Made by a program: the position numbers and the translations under genes
Notes under the pieces: model-generated
Seen by the model: only the letters and a program-made list of their open reading frames with translations
Told to the model about the DNA's origin: nothing
The model's database searches: none
DNA from: Parvibaculum sp035325945
Lineage (GTDB): Bacteria; Pseudomonadota; Alphaproteobacteria; Parvibaculales; Parvibaculaceae
Assembly (NCBI RefSeq): GCF_035325945.1
Contig: NZ_DAOKYX010000012.1
Span: 1 to 64,000 of the forward strand
Reading direction: 5' to 3'
Length of the DNA: 64,000 bases
Shown: positions 50,545 to 58,540 of the stretch, piece after piece
How positions within the stretch are numbered: the stretch's first letter is position 1
Layout: every line of letters starts with the position of its first letter

Positions 50545-51431
50545 GCTTCTATGCGAGTGTCATCGCGCCCTTCGCCGAATATGGCTTCATGCGGCGCGCC
50601 CTCGTCGCCTGCCTTGCGCTCTCGCTCGGGGCCGGACCCATCGGCACCTTCCTCGTTCTCCGGCGCATGAGCCTCATGGGCGATGCGATGAGCCACGCCA
50701 TCCTGCCGGGAGCCGCAATCGGCTTTCTCGTCGCAGGTCTTTCGCTCTGGGCCATGTCGGTGGGCGGCCTCGTCGTCGGCCTTGCCGTGGCGCTTCTTGC
50801 CGGCATCATCAGCCGCGCGACGGCGCTGCGCGAGGATGCGAGCCTCGCGGGCTTCTATCTCATCAGCCTCGCGCTCGGTGTGCTCATCGTCTCGACGCGC
50901 GGCTCGAATGTGGACCTGCTGCATGTGCTTTTCGGCAGCATCCTTTCGGTCGATGACGAGGCGCTGCTTCTCGTCGCGTCCATCTCGACCGTGACGCTAT
51001 TGGCGCTCGCCATCATCTATCGCCCGCTCGTCGTCGAGTGTTTCGATCCGGGTTTCCTGCGTGCGGTCGCGGGCCGTGGCTCGCTCTACCACGTCGTCTT
51101 CCTCGTGCTCGTCGTCGTCAATCTCGTCGCCGGATTTCAGGCGCTCGGCACGCTGATGGCGGTCGGCCTCATGATGCTGCCCGCCGCCGCCGCCCGTTTC
51201 TGGGCCGTCTCCGTCTGGTCGCTCGCCGCCGTCTCAAGCGCGATCGCCTTCATCTCCGGCTGGATCGGGCTTCTCGTTTCCTACAATTTCGACCTCCCCT
51301 CCGGCCCTTCCATCATCCTGACAGCCGGCGCGATCTATGTGCTTTCGATCCTCACGGGCTCGCAGGGCAGCCTGCGAAAGCGCTTCTTTCCCGGCGCGCA
51401 TTTCCACAACGAGCCTCATGATCCCGCCTGA
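50541..51431 (+). CDS. Zinc ABC transporter permease
   Basis: The 296-residue permease has eight or nine membrane helices and the ABC-3 family stretch VLRRMSLMGDAMSHAILPGAAIGFLV in pieces near residues 35-60. ABC-3 permeases carry Zn, Mn or Fe. It overlaps the ATPase gene by four bases and precedes the solute-binding protein by ten. A short polar C-terminal tail (FFPGAHFHNEPHDPA) has three His residues that could bind zinc. Confidence 0.93.
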   Translation: MSFYASVIAPFAEYGFMRRALVACLALSLGAGPIGTFLVLRRMSLMGDAMSHAILPGAAIGFLVAGLSLWAMSVGGLVVGLAVALLAGIISRATALREDASLAGFYLISLALGVLIVSTRGSNVDLLHVLFGSILSVDDEALLLVASISTVTLLALAIIYRPLVVECFDPGFLRAVAGRGSLYHVVFLVLVVVNLVAGFQALGTLMAVGLMMLPAAAARFWAVSVWSLAAVSSAIAFISGWIGLLVSYNFDLPSGPSIILTAGAIYVLSILTGSQGSLRKRFFPGAHFHNEPHDPA

Positions 51432-51441
51432 GACGACGCCC

Positions 51442-52329
51442 ATGAAAAGACTTTTCGGCGTATTGGCTCTTCTCCTCGCGCTCTTTCCCGCGCCCGCTTT
51501 CGCCGCGCCGCTCAAGGTAGTCGCGACCTTCAGCGTGCTTGGCGACATGGTGCGGCAGGTCGGCGGCGACCGCATCGACCTCACCGTGCTCGTTGGGCCC
51601 GATGGCGACGCCCATACTTTCGAGCCGAGCCCCGCCGATGCGCGCCTGCTCGCCCGCGCCGATCTCCTCTTTCTTAACGGGCTCGGCTTCGAGCCATGGC
51701 TTGCCAAGCTCGCCGCCGCCTCCGGCACGCAGGCCCGCTTCGTCGCCGCAAGCGATGGCGTCGAGCCGCTGAGCATGAACGAAGGCGGCGCGACCGTTCC
51801 CGATCCTCACGCATGGCAGGACCTTGCGAACGGCGCGATCTATGTCCGCAATATCGAGGCGGCGCTCGCCAGCGCCGCGCCTGCCGACGCCAAGGCTTTT
51901 CACGAGAATGCGGCGCACCTGCTGCGCGAGCTTGCCGATCTCGACAAGTGGACGCGCGCCGAGATCGCCGCCCTGCCCGAGCCCTCGCGCAAGATCATCA
52001 CCACGCACAATGCCTTCGGCTATTTCGGCGCGGCCTATGGCATCGCCTTCCTCGCCCCTGAAGGGCTCAGCACCGACGCCGAGCCGAGCGCGCGAACGCT
52101 TGCGAGGCTCATCGACCAGATCAAGCGGGAGCACATCCGCGCCCTCTTCATCGAGAACATGTCGGACCCCCGCTTCATCCGCATGATCTCCGCCGAAACG
52201 GGCGCGAGCCTGGGCGGCAAGCTCTATTCCGATGCGCTCTCCAAACCCGGCGGCGCCGCGCCGACCTATCAGGCCATGTTCCGCAACAATGTGCCGCAGC
52301 TCGTGGCGGCGATGCGGCAAAATCGGTGA
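51442..52329 (+). CDS. Zinc-binding periplasmic protein (AztC/ZnuA-like)
   Basis: The 295-residue cluster A-I binding protein has a signal peptide (about 1-21, cut after AFA) and metal ligands H58 (DAHTFEP), H123 (DPHAWQD), H189 (THNAFGYF) and D264 (YSDALS). Three His and one Asp, without a His-rich loop, fits zinc sites of the AztC type better than the Mn type, which has a Glu in third place. In Paracoccus the AztABC operon also has the periplasmic chaperone AztD; none follows here, where a GNAT gene comes next. Confidence 0.9.
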   Translation: MKRLFGVLALLLALFPAPAFAAPLKVVATFSVLGDMVRQVGGDRIDLTVLVGPDGDAHTFEPSPADARLLARADLLFLNGLGFEPWLAKLAAASGTQARFVAASDGVEPLSMNEGGATVPDPHAWQDLANGAIYVRNIEAALASAAPADAKAFHENAAHLLRELADLDKWTRAEIAALPEPSRKIITTHNAFGYFGAAYGIAFLAPEGLSTDAEPSARTLARLIDQIKREHIRALFIENMSDPRFIRMISAETGASLGGKLYSDALSKPGGAAPTYQAMFRNNVPQLVAAMRQNR

Positions 52330-52412
52330 TGGCGGCCGAAAGGGGCTGATGTATAAGCCGGGCCTTCTGCGACGGCTTGCGCCCCCGCCACCCCATCAAA
52401 GGCCCCGCGCCC

Positions 52413-52919
52413 ATGCTCACGACGGTTTCAGACTGGCGCCCGATGCGGCAATCCGATCTCGGCGCGGTCGATGAGATCGCGAAGATCGTCCATCCCGCCT
52501 ATCCCGAGGACATCGCCGTCGCGACCGAACGGCTCGCGCTCTTTCCGCAGGGCTGCTTCATCGCCGAAGGCGAGGCCGGCCCGCTCGGCTATGCGATCTC
52601 GCATCCCATGATCCTCGGCAGGCCCGCAGCGCTCGACAGCCTGCTCGGCGGCCTCCCCACCGAGGCCGACTGCCTCTTCCTCCACGACATTGCGCTGACG
52701 GCAAGGGCGCGCGGTCTTGGCCTCGGCCGCCTGCTCATCGCGCGACTAAGGGAGGTCGCCACCCGGCAGGGGCTTGCCCGGCTCGCCCTCGTTTCCGTCA
52801 ACAATTCGCAAGCCTACTGGCAGGCACAGGGTTTCGAGGCATTGGCGCCCGATGCGGCGCTCGCCACCAAGCTCGCAAGCTATGGCGACGATGCCGCCTA
52901 TATGGCGCGCGTCCTCTGA
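52413..52919 (+). CDS. GNAT-family N-acetyltransferase
   Basis: The 168-residue protein has the GNAT acetyl-CoA motif A: DIALTARARGLGLGRLLIARL at about residues 92-112, in which RARGLG binds the pyrophosphate, and motif B VSVNNSQAYWQAQGFEAL near 128. The substrate is unknown. The ATG chosen starts the conserved region; the ribosome site is weak. It converges with another GNAT gene and overlaps its 3' end by 22 bases, so the two have no free terminator between them. Confidence 0.85.
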   Translation: MLTTVSDWRPMRQSDLGAVDEIAKIVHPAYPEDIAVATERLALFPQGCFIAEGEAGPLGYAISHPMILGRPAALDSLLGGLPTEADCLFLHDIALTARARGLGLGRLLIARLREVATRQGLARLALVSVNNSQAYWQAQGFEALAPDAALATKLASYGDDAAYMARVL

Positions 52920-53455
52920 GCAGGCGCCTCGCGCATCTCCGGCGCAGGCTTCGTGATCGGGCCGTGCGCGGCCGCGAAAGCGCCAGGCTCCAGTTCCCGA
53001 TAGAGAAGCCGAGCCGGATCGACCGGCCCCGGCATGGTGAGCCGGCCCGGCGGCACGGGAGCGAAACCGACCTTGGCGTAATAGGGCGCATCGCCCACAA
53101 GGATCACCAGCCGGTAGCCGAGCGCCTCCGCATCGGAAAGTCCGCGCTGCATGAGCTTGACCCCGCAGCCCTGCCCCCTGAGCCGCGGCTCGACGGCAAG
53201 CGGCCCGAGCATGAGACCCGGCACGCCACCGATGACGACCGGCCAGAAGCTCAGCGAGCCGACCATGCGGCGCTCGACCTTGCCGTCGCCGGTCACATCA
53301 TTGGCGAAGGCGACATAGCAAAGCTCCGGGATCGCCCTGTTGCCCTCGCGCAACCGCTGCGCCGTCTTGGCATAGCGGCCCGGGCCGAAGCTCAGGTCGA
53401 GCAATGCGTCGATGGCGGCCTGATGCTCCGGCCGCTCGAATTCGATTTCAAACAT
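52898..53455 (-). CDS. GNAT-family N-acetyltransferase (YhbS-like)
   Basis: The 185-residue protein starts MFEIEFERPEHQAAIDALLD and carries motif A near residues 80-100 (LGPLAVEPRLRGQGCGVKLM) and the ILVGDAPYYAKVGFAPVPPG stretch near 120, which is typical of YhbS-like acetyltransferases. It converges on the other GNAT gene; the last 22 bases overlap. No partner gene on its own strand lies near, so its substrate cannot be proposed. Confidence 0.87.
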   Translation of the reverse strand: MFEIEFERPEHQAAIDALLDLSFGPGRYAKTAQRLREGNRAIPELCYVAFANDVTGDGKVERRMVGSLSFWPVVIGGVPGLMLGPLAVEPRLRGQGCGVKLMQRGLSDAEALGYRLVILVGDAPYYAKVGFAPVPPGRLTMPGPVDPARLLYRELEPGAFAAAHGPITKPAPEMREAPAQRTRAI

Positions 53456-53820
53456 GGAAAGCTGTCTCTCGGGTCTGGACGATGCGCTAGGGGGTGGTGG
53501 CACCCGCCGCTCTGCCTTCCGGGCGTCAGCCCTGGAAGCCGAGAACGCGACGGCGCGCCCTGCGGAGAGCCTTCCGGCCCTCGCAGCCCATTCGTCGTCG
53601 CTCGATCGCAAGGCGCGTCATGTCCAAATCCCTCCGGGTCCGGGCGCAATTGCTGCCGACCCTCGCAGACATGGACGCGGATAGCACACACGGATACCCG
53701 ACGTAAAGCGGCAAGCTCGGCCCGAAGGCCCTGAAAAGGTCTGGAACCCACCGGGTCCATTCGCTAGCTTGCCACCAACTCCAGGCCCAACGTCATAATC
53801 AAAGATCAGGGAGAGAACCC
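53456..53820. other. 365-bp intergenic region without a clear gene
   Basis: This spacer carries the promoters of the divergent YhbS-like GNAT and SDR genes. A 31-codon minus-strand frame with a GGAGGGA site (ATG near 53621) is possible but very Arg-rich and not recognisable. A GGAA-loop hairpin is present, but no ffs-type or other known RNA could be supported. Confidence 0.5.
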
Positions 53821-54735
53821 ATGGGACTTCTTGAAGGCAAGGTGGTGCTCGTTACCGGCGCGGCAGGCGGCATCGGCAAGGAATGCGCGCTGATCGCGGC
53901 GCGCGAAGGCGCGAAGGTCGTCGTCAACGATCTCGGCGGCAGCGTGAAGGGCGGCGACGAGGGCAACGCCTCGGCGGCCCAGAAGACCGTCGACGAGATC
54001 AAGGCGGCGGGCGGCGAAGCGGTCGCCAACTCCGACAGCGTGGCGCTGAAGTCGGGCGCCGAGAACATGATCGCCCAGGCGCTCGACACGTTCGGCGCGC
54101 TGCACTCGATCATCAGCCCGGCCGGCATCCTGCGCGACGGCATGTTCCACAAGATGCCCGACGAGGACTGGGACGCCGTCATCAACGTCCACCTCAACGG
54201 CAGCTACAACATCGCCCGCGCGGCCATCAATCATTTCCGCGAGCAGCAGGAAGGCAGCTTCGTTCTCTTCACCTCGACCTCCGGCCTCATCGGCAATATC
54301 GGTCAGGCTAACTACGCCGCCGCGAAGATGGGCATCGCCGGCCTCTCGCGCATCATCGCGATGGAAGGCGCCTCGAAGAACGTCCGCTCCAACATCATCG
54401 CGCCCTTCGCCTGGACGCGCATGATCGCGACGATCCCGGTCAAGGACGAGGCTTCGGCCAAGCGCGTCGAGCGCATGAAGAATGCCATGCGCGCCGAGCA
54501 GGTCGGCAATTTCGCCGTGGCGCTCGCCGCGCCGAGCTGCACCGCCAACGGCCAGATCTTCGCCGTCCGTGGCAACGAGCTCGTGCTCTTCTCGCAGCCG
54601 CGCCCTGTGAAGTCCGTCGCCCGCATCGACGGCTGGACGCCGGAGACGATCCTGACCCACGCCTTCCCGGCGATGGAAGGCGGCTACACCGATCTCGGCA
54701 ATACGGGCTCGGTCTTCACCTGGGAGCCGGTGTAA
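53821..54735 (+). CDS. SDR family 3-hydroxyacyl-CoA dehydrogenase-like protein
   Basis: The 304-residue SDR resembles the (R)-3-hydroxyacyl-CoA dehydrogenase part of peroxisomal multifunctional enzyme 2. The cofactor loop TGAAGGIG is at residues 12-19, NDLGGSVKGGDEG at 39-51 includes the NAD-selective Asp, and the catalytic set is the Ser of FTSTSG with Y165-x-x-x-K169. The C-terminal extension after about residue 250 (WTPETILTHAFPAMEGG) is also found in MFE-2-like bacterial homologues. AGGGAGAG precedes the ATG. It probably acts in fatty acyl or steroid-type beta-oxidation. Confidence 0.87.
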   Translation: MGLLEGKVVLVTGAAGGIGKECALIAAREGAKVVVNDLGGSVKGGDEGNASAAQKTVDEIKAAGGEAVANSDSVALKSGAENMIAQALDTFGALHSIISPAGILRDGMFHKMPDEDWDAVINVHLNGSYNIARAAINHFREQQEGSFVLFTSTSGLIGNIGQANYAAAKMGIAGLSRIIAMEGASKNVRSNIIAPFAWTRMIATIPVKDEASAKRVERMKNAMRAEQVGNFAVALAAPSCTANGQIFAVRGNELVLFSQPRPVKSVARIDGWTPETILTHAFPAMEGGYTDLGNTGSVFTWEPV

Positions 54736-54806
54736 GCGTTTACCCACAATTCGTCACGGCCCACTTCATGGGGGCATGACGAAGAAGTGAATATGGACAT
54801 TCCCGG

Positions 54807-54832
54807 CGGCGGCACCCATATAGGTGCCGCCG
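54807..54832 (+). terminator. Hairpin between the SDR and the ArfA-like gene
   Basis: A perfect 10-base-pair stem (CGGCGGCACC with GGTGCCGCCG) and 6-base loop starts 72 bases after the SDR stop and ends 12 bases before the AGGAGGG site of the next gene. The T-run after it is poor (TTCGGCTTT), so it may be a leaky terminator or a leader structure of the small gene. Confidence 0.5.
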
Positions 54833-54853
54833 TTCGGCTTTCAGGAGGGTGAA

Positions 54854-55033
54854 ATGGCAAAGAGAAAGACGCCGCCCCCGCTAAAGGGGCGGAACCTTGC
54901 GGCAAAGGCCCTCGCCTCGCCGCTCCACCGGCAGCGGGTGGTCAAGAACCGCCGCAAATACGACCGCAAAAGGCGCGATGCCACCGAAGGCTTCGCGCCT
55001 TTTCATTTGGCACCGGCCCTCCGCTTCGCCTGA
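54854..55033 (+). CDS. Small basic protein resembling ribosome-rescue factor ArfA
   Basis: The 59-residue protein has a short Lys/Pro-rich start, then N14-x-x-A-x-x-A-L-x-S-P-L-x-R-x-R-V-V-K31-N (residues 14-32) and a basic patch with Y36-D-R-K. This pattern resembles ArfA of gammaproteobacteria, which recruits RF2 to ribosomes stalled on non-stop mRNA. Like arfA, the reading frame contains a terminator-type hairpin (codons 39-50), so many transcripts would end before the stop codon. A strong AGGAGGG site precedes the ATG. The tail overlaps the opposing lysR gene by 31 bases. Sequence similarity is short and the ArfA GKGS stretch is not present, so identity is provisional. Confidence 0.6.
   Translation: MAKRKTPPPLKGRNLAAKALASPLHRQRVVKNRRKYDRKRRDATEGFAPFHLAPALRFA
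54968..55003. terminator. Bidirectional terminator inside the ArfA-like gene
   Basis: The stem AAAAGGCGCGA (54968-54978) pairs with TCGCGCCTTTT (54993-55003), and the loop adds a GCC/GGC inner stem. On the plus strand it is followed by CATTT, so TTTTCATTT works as a U-tract; on the minus strand the same element ends lysR. It lies within codons 39-50 of the ArfA-like gene. Confidence 0.85.
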
Positions 55034-55971
55034 CGCCCCGTCTGGCGTTTCGGGGCGAGCGATCCCGTCCAGCGCGCCCGGCCCGGCCCGAACTTCTCCA
55101 CCGCGAAATCGACAAAGGCCCGGACCTTGGCCGAGAGATGCCGCGTATGCGGATAGATGACGTGGAGCATCAGCGGCGGCGGCACCCAGTCATCGAGAAC
55201 GGAAACGAGTTCGCCCAAACGAAGCGCGTCGCAACTGATGAAATCGGGTGAAATGCTGAGCGCCTGCCCCGCGCGCAGAACGGCCGAGGCCGCATCCGCA
55301 TTGTTGCAGAGAAGCGGCCCCTTGAGTTCCACCTGAACGGGCTTCCCATCGCCATTGCGGAATTCGAGAAGCTCCGGCCGCGACATTTGCGTGTAGAGGA
55401 TGAAGGGATGGTCCGCGAGGTCGCGCGGATGCTTCGGCACGCCATGCGCCTTGAAATAGCCGGGCGTGCCGACGACGAGGCGGCGCACCGGCGCGAGCTG
55501 CCGCGCGATGAGGCTTGAATCGACGAGCGGCGAGATGCGCAGTGAAACGTCGAAGCCTTCTTCCATGAGATCTATGCGCCGGTCGTTGAGTTCGAGCTCG
55601 ACGACGAGTTCGGGATAGCGCGCGAGAAATTCGGGCAGCACAGGCCCGAGTTCCCTGATGCCGAAGGTCATCGGCGCGTTGATCCGGAGTCTCCCCCTGA
55701 CCGCCCCTTCGATGCAGGAGGCATCGCGCTCGGCCTCCTCCGCCTCCGCGACGATGCGGGCCGCGCGCTCGAAGACGACGGCGCCCGCTTCGGTCACGCT
55801 GATCCGCCGCGTCGTGCGGTTGAGAAGCCGGACACCCAGCTCGTCCTCCAGCGCGGCGATCTGCCGGCTCACCATGGATTTCGAGAGCTTCAGCGCGTCC
55901 GCGGCCGCGGTGAAGCTGCCAAGCTCCACGACCCGGGCATAGACGGCGAAGGCATTGAGATCGAGCGGCAT
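55003..55971 (-). CDS. LysR-family transcriptional regulator
   Basis: The 322-residue regulator has the LysR helix-turn-helix at about residues 5-63 (LNAFAVYARVVELGSFTAAADALKLSKSM, in pieces) and a substrate-binding domain after about 90 (RLRINAPMTFG). It starts at 55971 after GAGGTG; a longer frame is possible but unneeded. Divergent from wrbA with two palindromes between, it most likely controls wrbA, pirin and the hydroquinone reductase gene. Its C-terminal tail is basic and lies within the terminator shared with the ArfA-like gene. The effector may be a quinone, by context. Confidence 0.92.
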   Translation of the reverse strand: MPLDLNAFAVYARVVELGSFTAAADALKLSKSMVSRQIAALEDELGVRLLNRTTRRISVTEAGAVVFERAARIVAEAEEAERDASCIEGAVRGRLRINAPMTFGIRELGPVLPEFLARYPELVVELELNDRRIDLMEEGFDVSLRISPLVDSSLIARQLAPVRRLVVGTPGYFKAHGVPKHPRDLADHPFILYTQMSRPELLEFRNGDGKPVQVELKGPLLCNNADAASAVLRAGQALSISPDFISCDALRLGELVSVLDDWVPPPLMLHVIYPHTRHLSAKVRAFVDFAVEKFGPGRARWTGSLAPKRQTGRQAKRRAGAK

Positions 55972-55985
55972 TTGTTGCACCTCGA

Positions 55986-56019
55986 AGAACAATCTGTTCT
56001 CGAAACAATGAATTGTCTC
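55986..56019. promoter_or_regulatory. Two adjacent palindromes, candidate LysR sites
   Basis: AGAACA-ATC-TGTTCT (55986-56000) is followed at once by GAAACAAT-GA-ATTGTCTC (56002-56019), a near-perfect palindrome. LysR proteins bind a pair of such sites between divergent genes, one for recognition and one for activation. Both lie between lysR and wrbA. Confidence 0.65.
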
Positions 56020-56101
56020 AGAAGTTTGCGCAAATACTTTTAGGGCACCAATCCGTTGCACCCGGCCATGAAACGCCGGTCCGATCAGAAGCGAGGAAAC
56101 A

Positions 56102-56710
56102 ATGTCGGCGAATACGCGCGTTCTTGTGCTTTATCACAGCTCTTACGGCCACATCGAAAAGATGGCCGAAGCGGTCGCGGAAGGCGCCCGCTCGGAAGCC
56201 GGCGTCGAGGTCGTGGTGAAGCGCGTTCCCGAAACCATGCCCGAAGAGGCGATGAAGCAGGCGAACATGAAGGTCGAGCAGAGGGCGCCGCTCGCAACGC
56301 CGGCCGAACTCGCCGATTATGATGCCATCGTCTTCGGTACGCCGACGCGCTTCGGTAACATGTCCGCCCAGATGCGAAACTTCCTCGATCAGACGGGCGG
56401 GCTCTGGGCGCAGGGCAAGCTCATCGGCAAGGTCGGCAGTGTCTTCACCTCGACCGGCGTCGGCATCGGCAATGAATCGACCATTCTGACGACGCAGGTG
56501 ACCCTGCTTCATCACGGCATGGTCGTCGTCGGCGTGCCCTTCGGCGCGCCGGGCATCGGCGATATTTCCGAGGTGCATGGCGGCTCCTTCTACGGCGCAG
56601 GCACCATTGCGGGTTCCGATGGCGCGCGCCAGCCGAGCGAAATGGAACTCGGCATGGCGAAATATCAGGGCGCGCATGTCGCGCGCATCGCGAAGAAAAT
56701 GAAAGGCTGA
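56102..56710 (+). CDS. wrbA: NAD(P)H:quinone oxidoreductase WrbA
   Basis: WrbA reduces quinones by two electrons with FMN. The 202-residue flavodoxin-like protein has the FMN phosphate loop YHSSYGHIEKMAEA near residues 11-24, GTPTRFGNMSAQMRNFLDQTGGLW near 78 in pieces, and FTSTGVGIGNESTILT-type text near 115. WrbA forms tetramers. It is the first gene divergent from lysR and is followed by pirin and a glutathionyl-hydroquinone reductase, which together suggest quinone detoxification. Confidence 0.95.
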   Translation: MSANTRVLVLYHSSYGHIEKMAEAVAEGARSEAGVEVVVKRVPETMPEEAMKQANMKVEQRAPLATPAELADYDAIVFGTPTRFGNMSAQMRNFLDQTGGLWAQGKLIGKVGSVFTSTGVGIGNESTILTTQVTLLHHGMVVVGVPFGAPGIGDISEVHGGSFYGAGTIAGSDGARQPSEMELGMAKYQGAHVARIAKKMKG

Positions 56711-56824
56711 GGCTTCTCGCGGCGCGCGCACCTCCTTCGGTCCCATGCGCGCGCCGCGATACTCCGGCCGGCAGCGTTGCTCCTCCCCGGCTGCCGGCCG
56801 GTCGAATTCCGAAAGGAGAAACAC

Positions 56825-57535
56825 ATGATCGACGTCAGACCCCTGGAGACCCTCGGCGGCGAGAACCATGGTTGGCTCGACGCCAGGCATCACTTTTCCT
56901 TCAGCAATTATTACGACCCCGCCCGCATGGGCTGGGGCGCGCTCAGAGTGTGGAACGACGACCGCATCAAGCCGCATACCGGTTTTCCGCCTCATGGCCA
57001 CCGCGACATGGAGATCGTCACCTTCGTGCGCGAAGGCGCAATCACGCATCGCGATCACCTGAACAATCAGGGCCGCACGCGCGCGGGCGACGTTCAGGTC
57101 ATGTCGGCTGGCAAGGGCATCCAGCACGAGGAATGGAACCTCGAGGACACGGACACCACGCTCTTCCAGATCTGGATCGAGACGCGCAAGAAGGGCATCC
57201 GCCCGCGCTGGGAACAGGCGGAATTTCCGAAGGAAAACCGCAAAGGTCAGCTCGTGCAGCTTGCAAGCGGCAAGCCCGACGCGCCCGCCGAAGCGCTCTA
57301 TATCGAGCAGGACGCCGCCATTCTCGGCGCGACGCTCGGTGAGGGACAGGAGGTCGTCCACGAACTTGCGGGTGGGCGGCTTGCCTATCTCGTCCCGTCG
57401 AAGGGAAGCGTCACCGTCAACGGCGTGCTCGTGCCCGAGCGCGCGGGCGCTGCCATTCGCGGCGAGGAGAGGATCGTGATCCGCGCCGCGGAAGATGCGG
57501 AGATCCTGCTCGCCGATCTTCCGCCTGAAGTTTGA
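56825..57535 (+). CDS. Pirin family protein (YhaK/YhhW-like)
   Basis: The 236-residue bicupin has the metal ligands in HAR/FPPHGHRDMEIVTF near residues 56-68 and HEEWN near 101. YhhW-type pirins have quercetinase activity, and others regulate redox enzymes. GAAAGGAG precedes the ATG. It stands between wrbA and the hydroquinone reductase in an apparent three-gene unit, so a role with quinones or flavonoid-like phenols fits, but activity is inferred. Confidence 0.92.
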   Translation: MIDVRPLETLGGENHGWLDARHHFSFSNYYDPARMGWGALRVWNDDRIKPHTGFPPHGHRDMEIVTFVREGAITHRDHLNNQGRTRAGDVQVMSAGKGIQHEEWNLEDTDTTLFQIWIETRKKGIRPRWEQAEFPKENRKGQLVQLASGKPDAPAEALYIEQDAAILGATLGEGQEVVHELAGGRLAYLVPSKGSVTVNGVLVPERAGAAIRGEERIVIRAAEDAEILLADLPPEV

Positions 57536-57547
57536 GGAGGTATAGCA

Positions 57548-58540
57548 ATGGGTCTTCTCGTCGACGGAAAATGGCACGATGAATGGTATGACACCGGCAA
57601 GACGGGCGGCCGCTTCGTGCGCAGCGACGCGGCCTTCCGCAACTGGGTGACGGCGGACGGCTCTCCCGGCCCCTCGGGCGAAGGCGGCTTTGCCGCAGAG
57701 GCGGGGCGCTATCACCTCTATGTTTCGCTCGCCTGCCCCTGGGCGCACAGAACGCTCATCTTTCGCAAGCTGAAGCGGCTCGACGACAAGATTTCGCTCA
57801 CCATCGTCGATCCGCTGATGCTCTCGGAAGGCTGGACGATCGACGGCACTTATCCCGGCACCCTGCCCGACAGCGTGAACGGCAAGACGCGGCTTCATGA
57901 AATCTATCGGCTCGCAAAAGCCGATTACACCGGCCGCGTCACCGTGCCCGTGCTATGGGACAAGACGCGCAAGACCATCGTCTCGAATGAATCCTCCGAT
58001 ATCATCCGCATGCTGAACTCGGCCTTTGACGGCCTCGACGGCGTGGACGACTCGCTGGACTTTTACCCCGAAGAGTTGCGCCCGGAGATCGACGGCCTCA
58101 ATGCCGCGATTTACGACCGCGTGAACAACGGCGTCTACAAGGCCGGCTTCGCCACCACGCAGGCAGCCTATGACGAAGCCGTGAGCGCGCTCTTCGACGA
58201 GCTCGACCGGATCGAGACGCGCCTTTCCGGCCAGCGCTATCTTGCGGGCTCGAGGATCACCGAAGCGGACTGGCGGCTCTTCACCACGCTCATCCGCTTC
58301 GATGCGGTCTATCACGGCCACTTCAAGTGCAATCTGCGGCGCATCGCGGATTATCCGAACCTCTCGAACTATCTGCGCGAGCTCTATCAGGTGCCGGGCG
58401 TCGCAGGAACCGTGAACATGAGCCACATCAAGCTGCACTATTACGGAAGCCACAAGACGATCAATCCGACAGGCATCGTGCCGATGGGGCCGGTCCTCGA
58501 TTTCTCGATCCCGCACGACCGGGCGCGCTTTCCCGCCTAG
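57548..58540 (+). CDS. Glutathionyl-hydroquinone reductase (Xi-class GST, YqjG/PcpF-like)
   Basis: The 330-residue protein is a Xi-class glutathione transferase: catalytic C63 in LACPWAHRT, the RFVRSDAAFRNWV segment near 22, and the C-terminal domain with GSRITEADWRLFTTLIRFD near 238. These enzymes reduce glutathionyl-hydroquinones to hydroquinones. It starts 12 bp after the pirin gene with GAGGAGG as ribosome site. Its last four bases overlap the opposing periplasmic protein gene. Confidence 0.93.
   Translation: MGLLVDGKWHDEWYDTGKTGGRFVRSDAAFRNWVTADGSPGPSGEGGFAAEAGRYHLYVSLACPWAHRTLIFRKLKRLDDKISLTIVDPLMLSEGWTIDGTYPGTLPDSVNGKTRLHEIYRLAKADYTGRVTVPVLWDKTRKTIVSNESSDIIRMLNSAFDGLDGVDDSLDFYPEELRPEIDGLNAAIYDRVNNGVYKAGFATTQAAYDEAVSALFDELDRIETRLSGQRYLAGSRITEADWRLFTTLIRFDAVYHGHFKCNLRRIADYPNLSNYLRELYQVPGVAGTVNMSHIKLHYYGSHKTINPTGIVPMGPVLDFSIPHDRARFPA

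Noticed and set aside
53456..53820. Possible 4.5S (SRP) RNA or another small RNA on the minus strand
   Set aside because: A GGAA-loop hairpin exists, but the conserved asymmetric loop and flanking bases of SRP RNA are not found.
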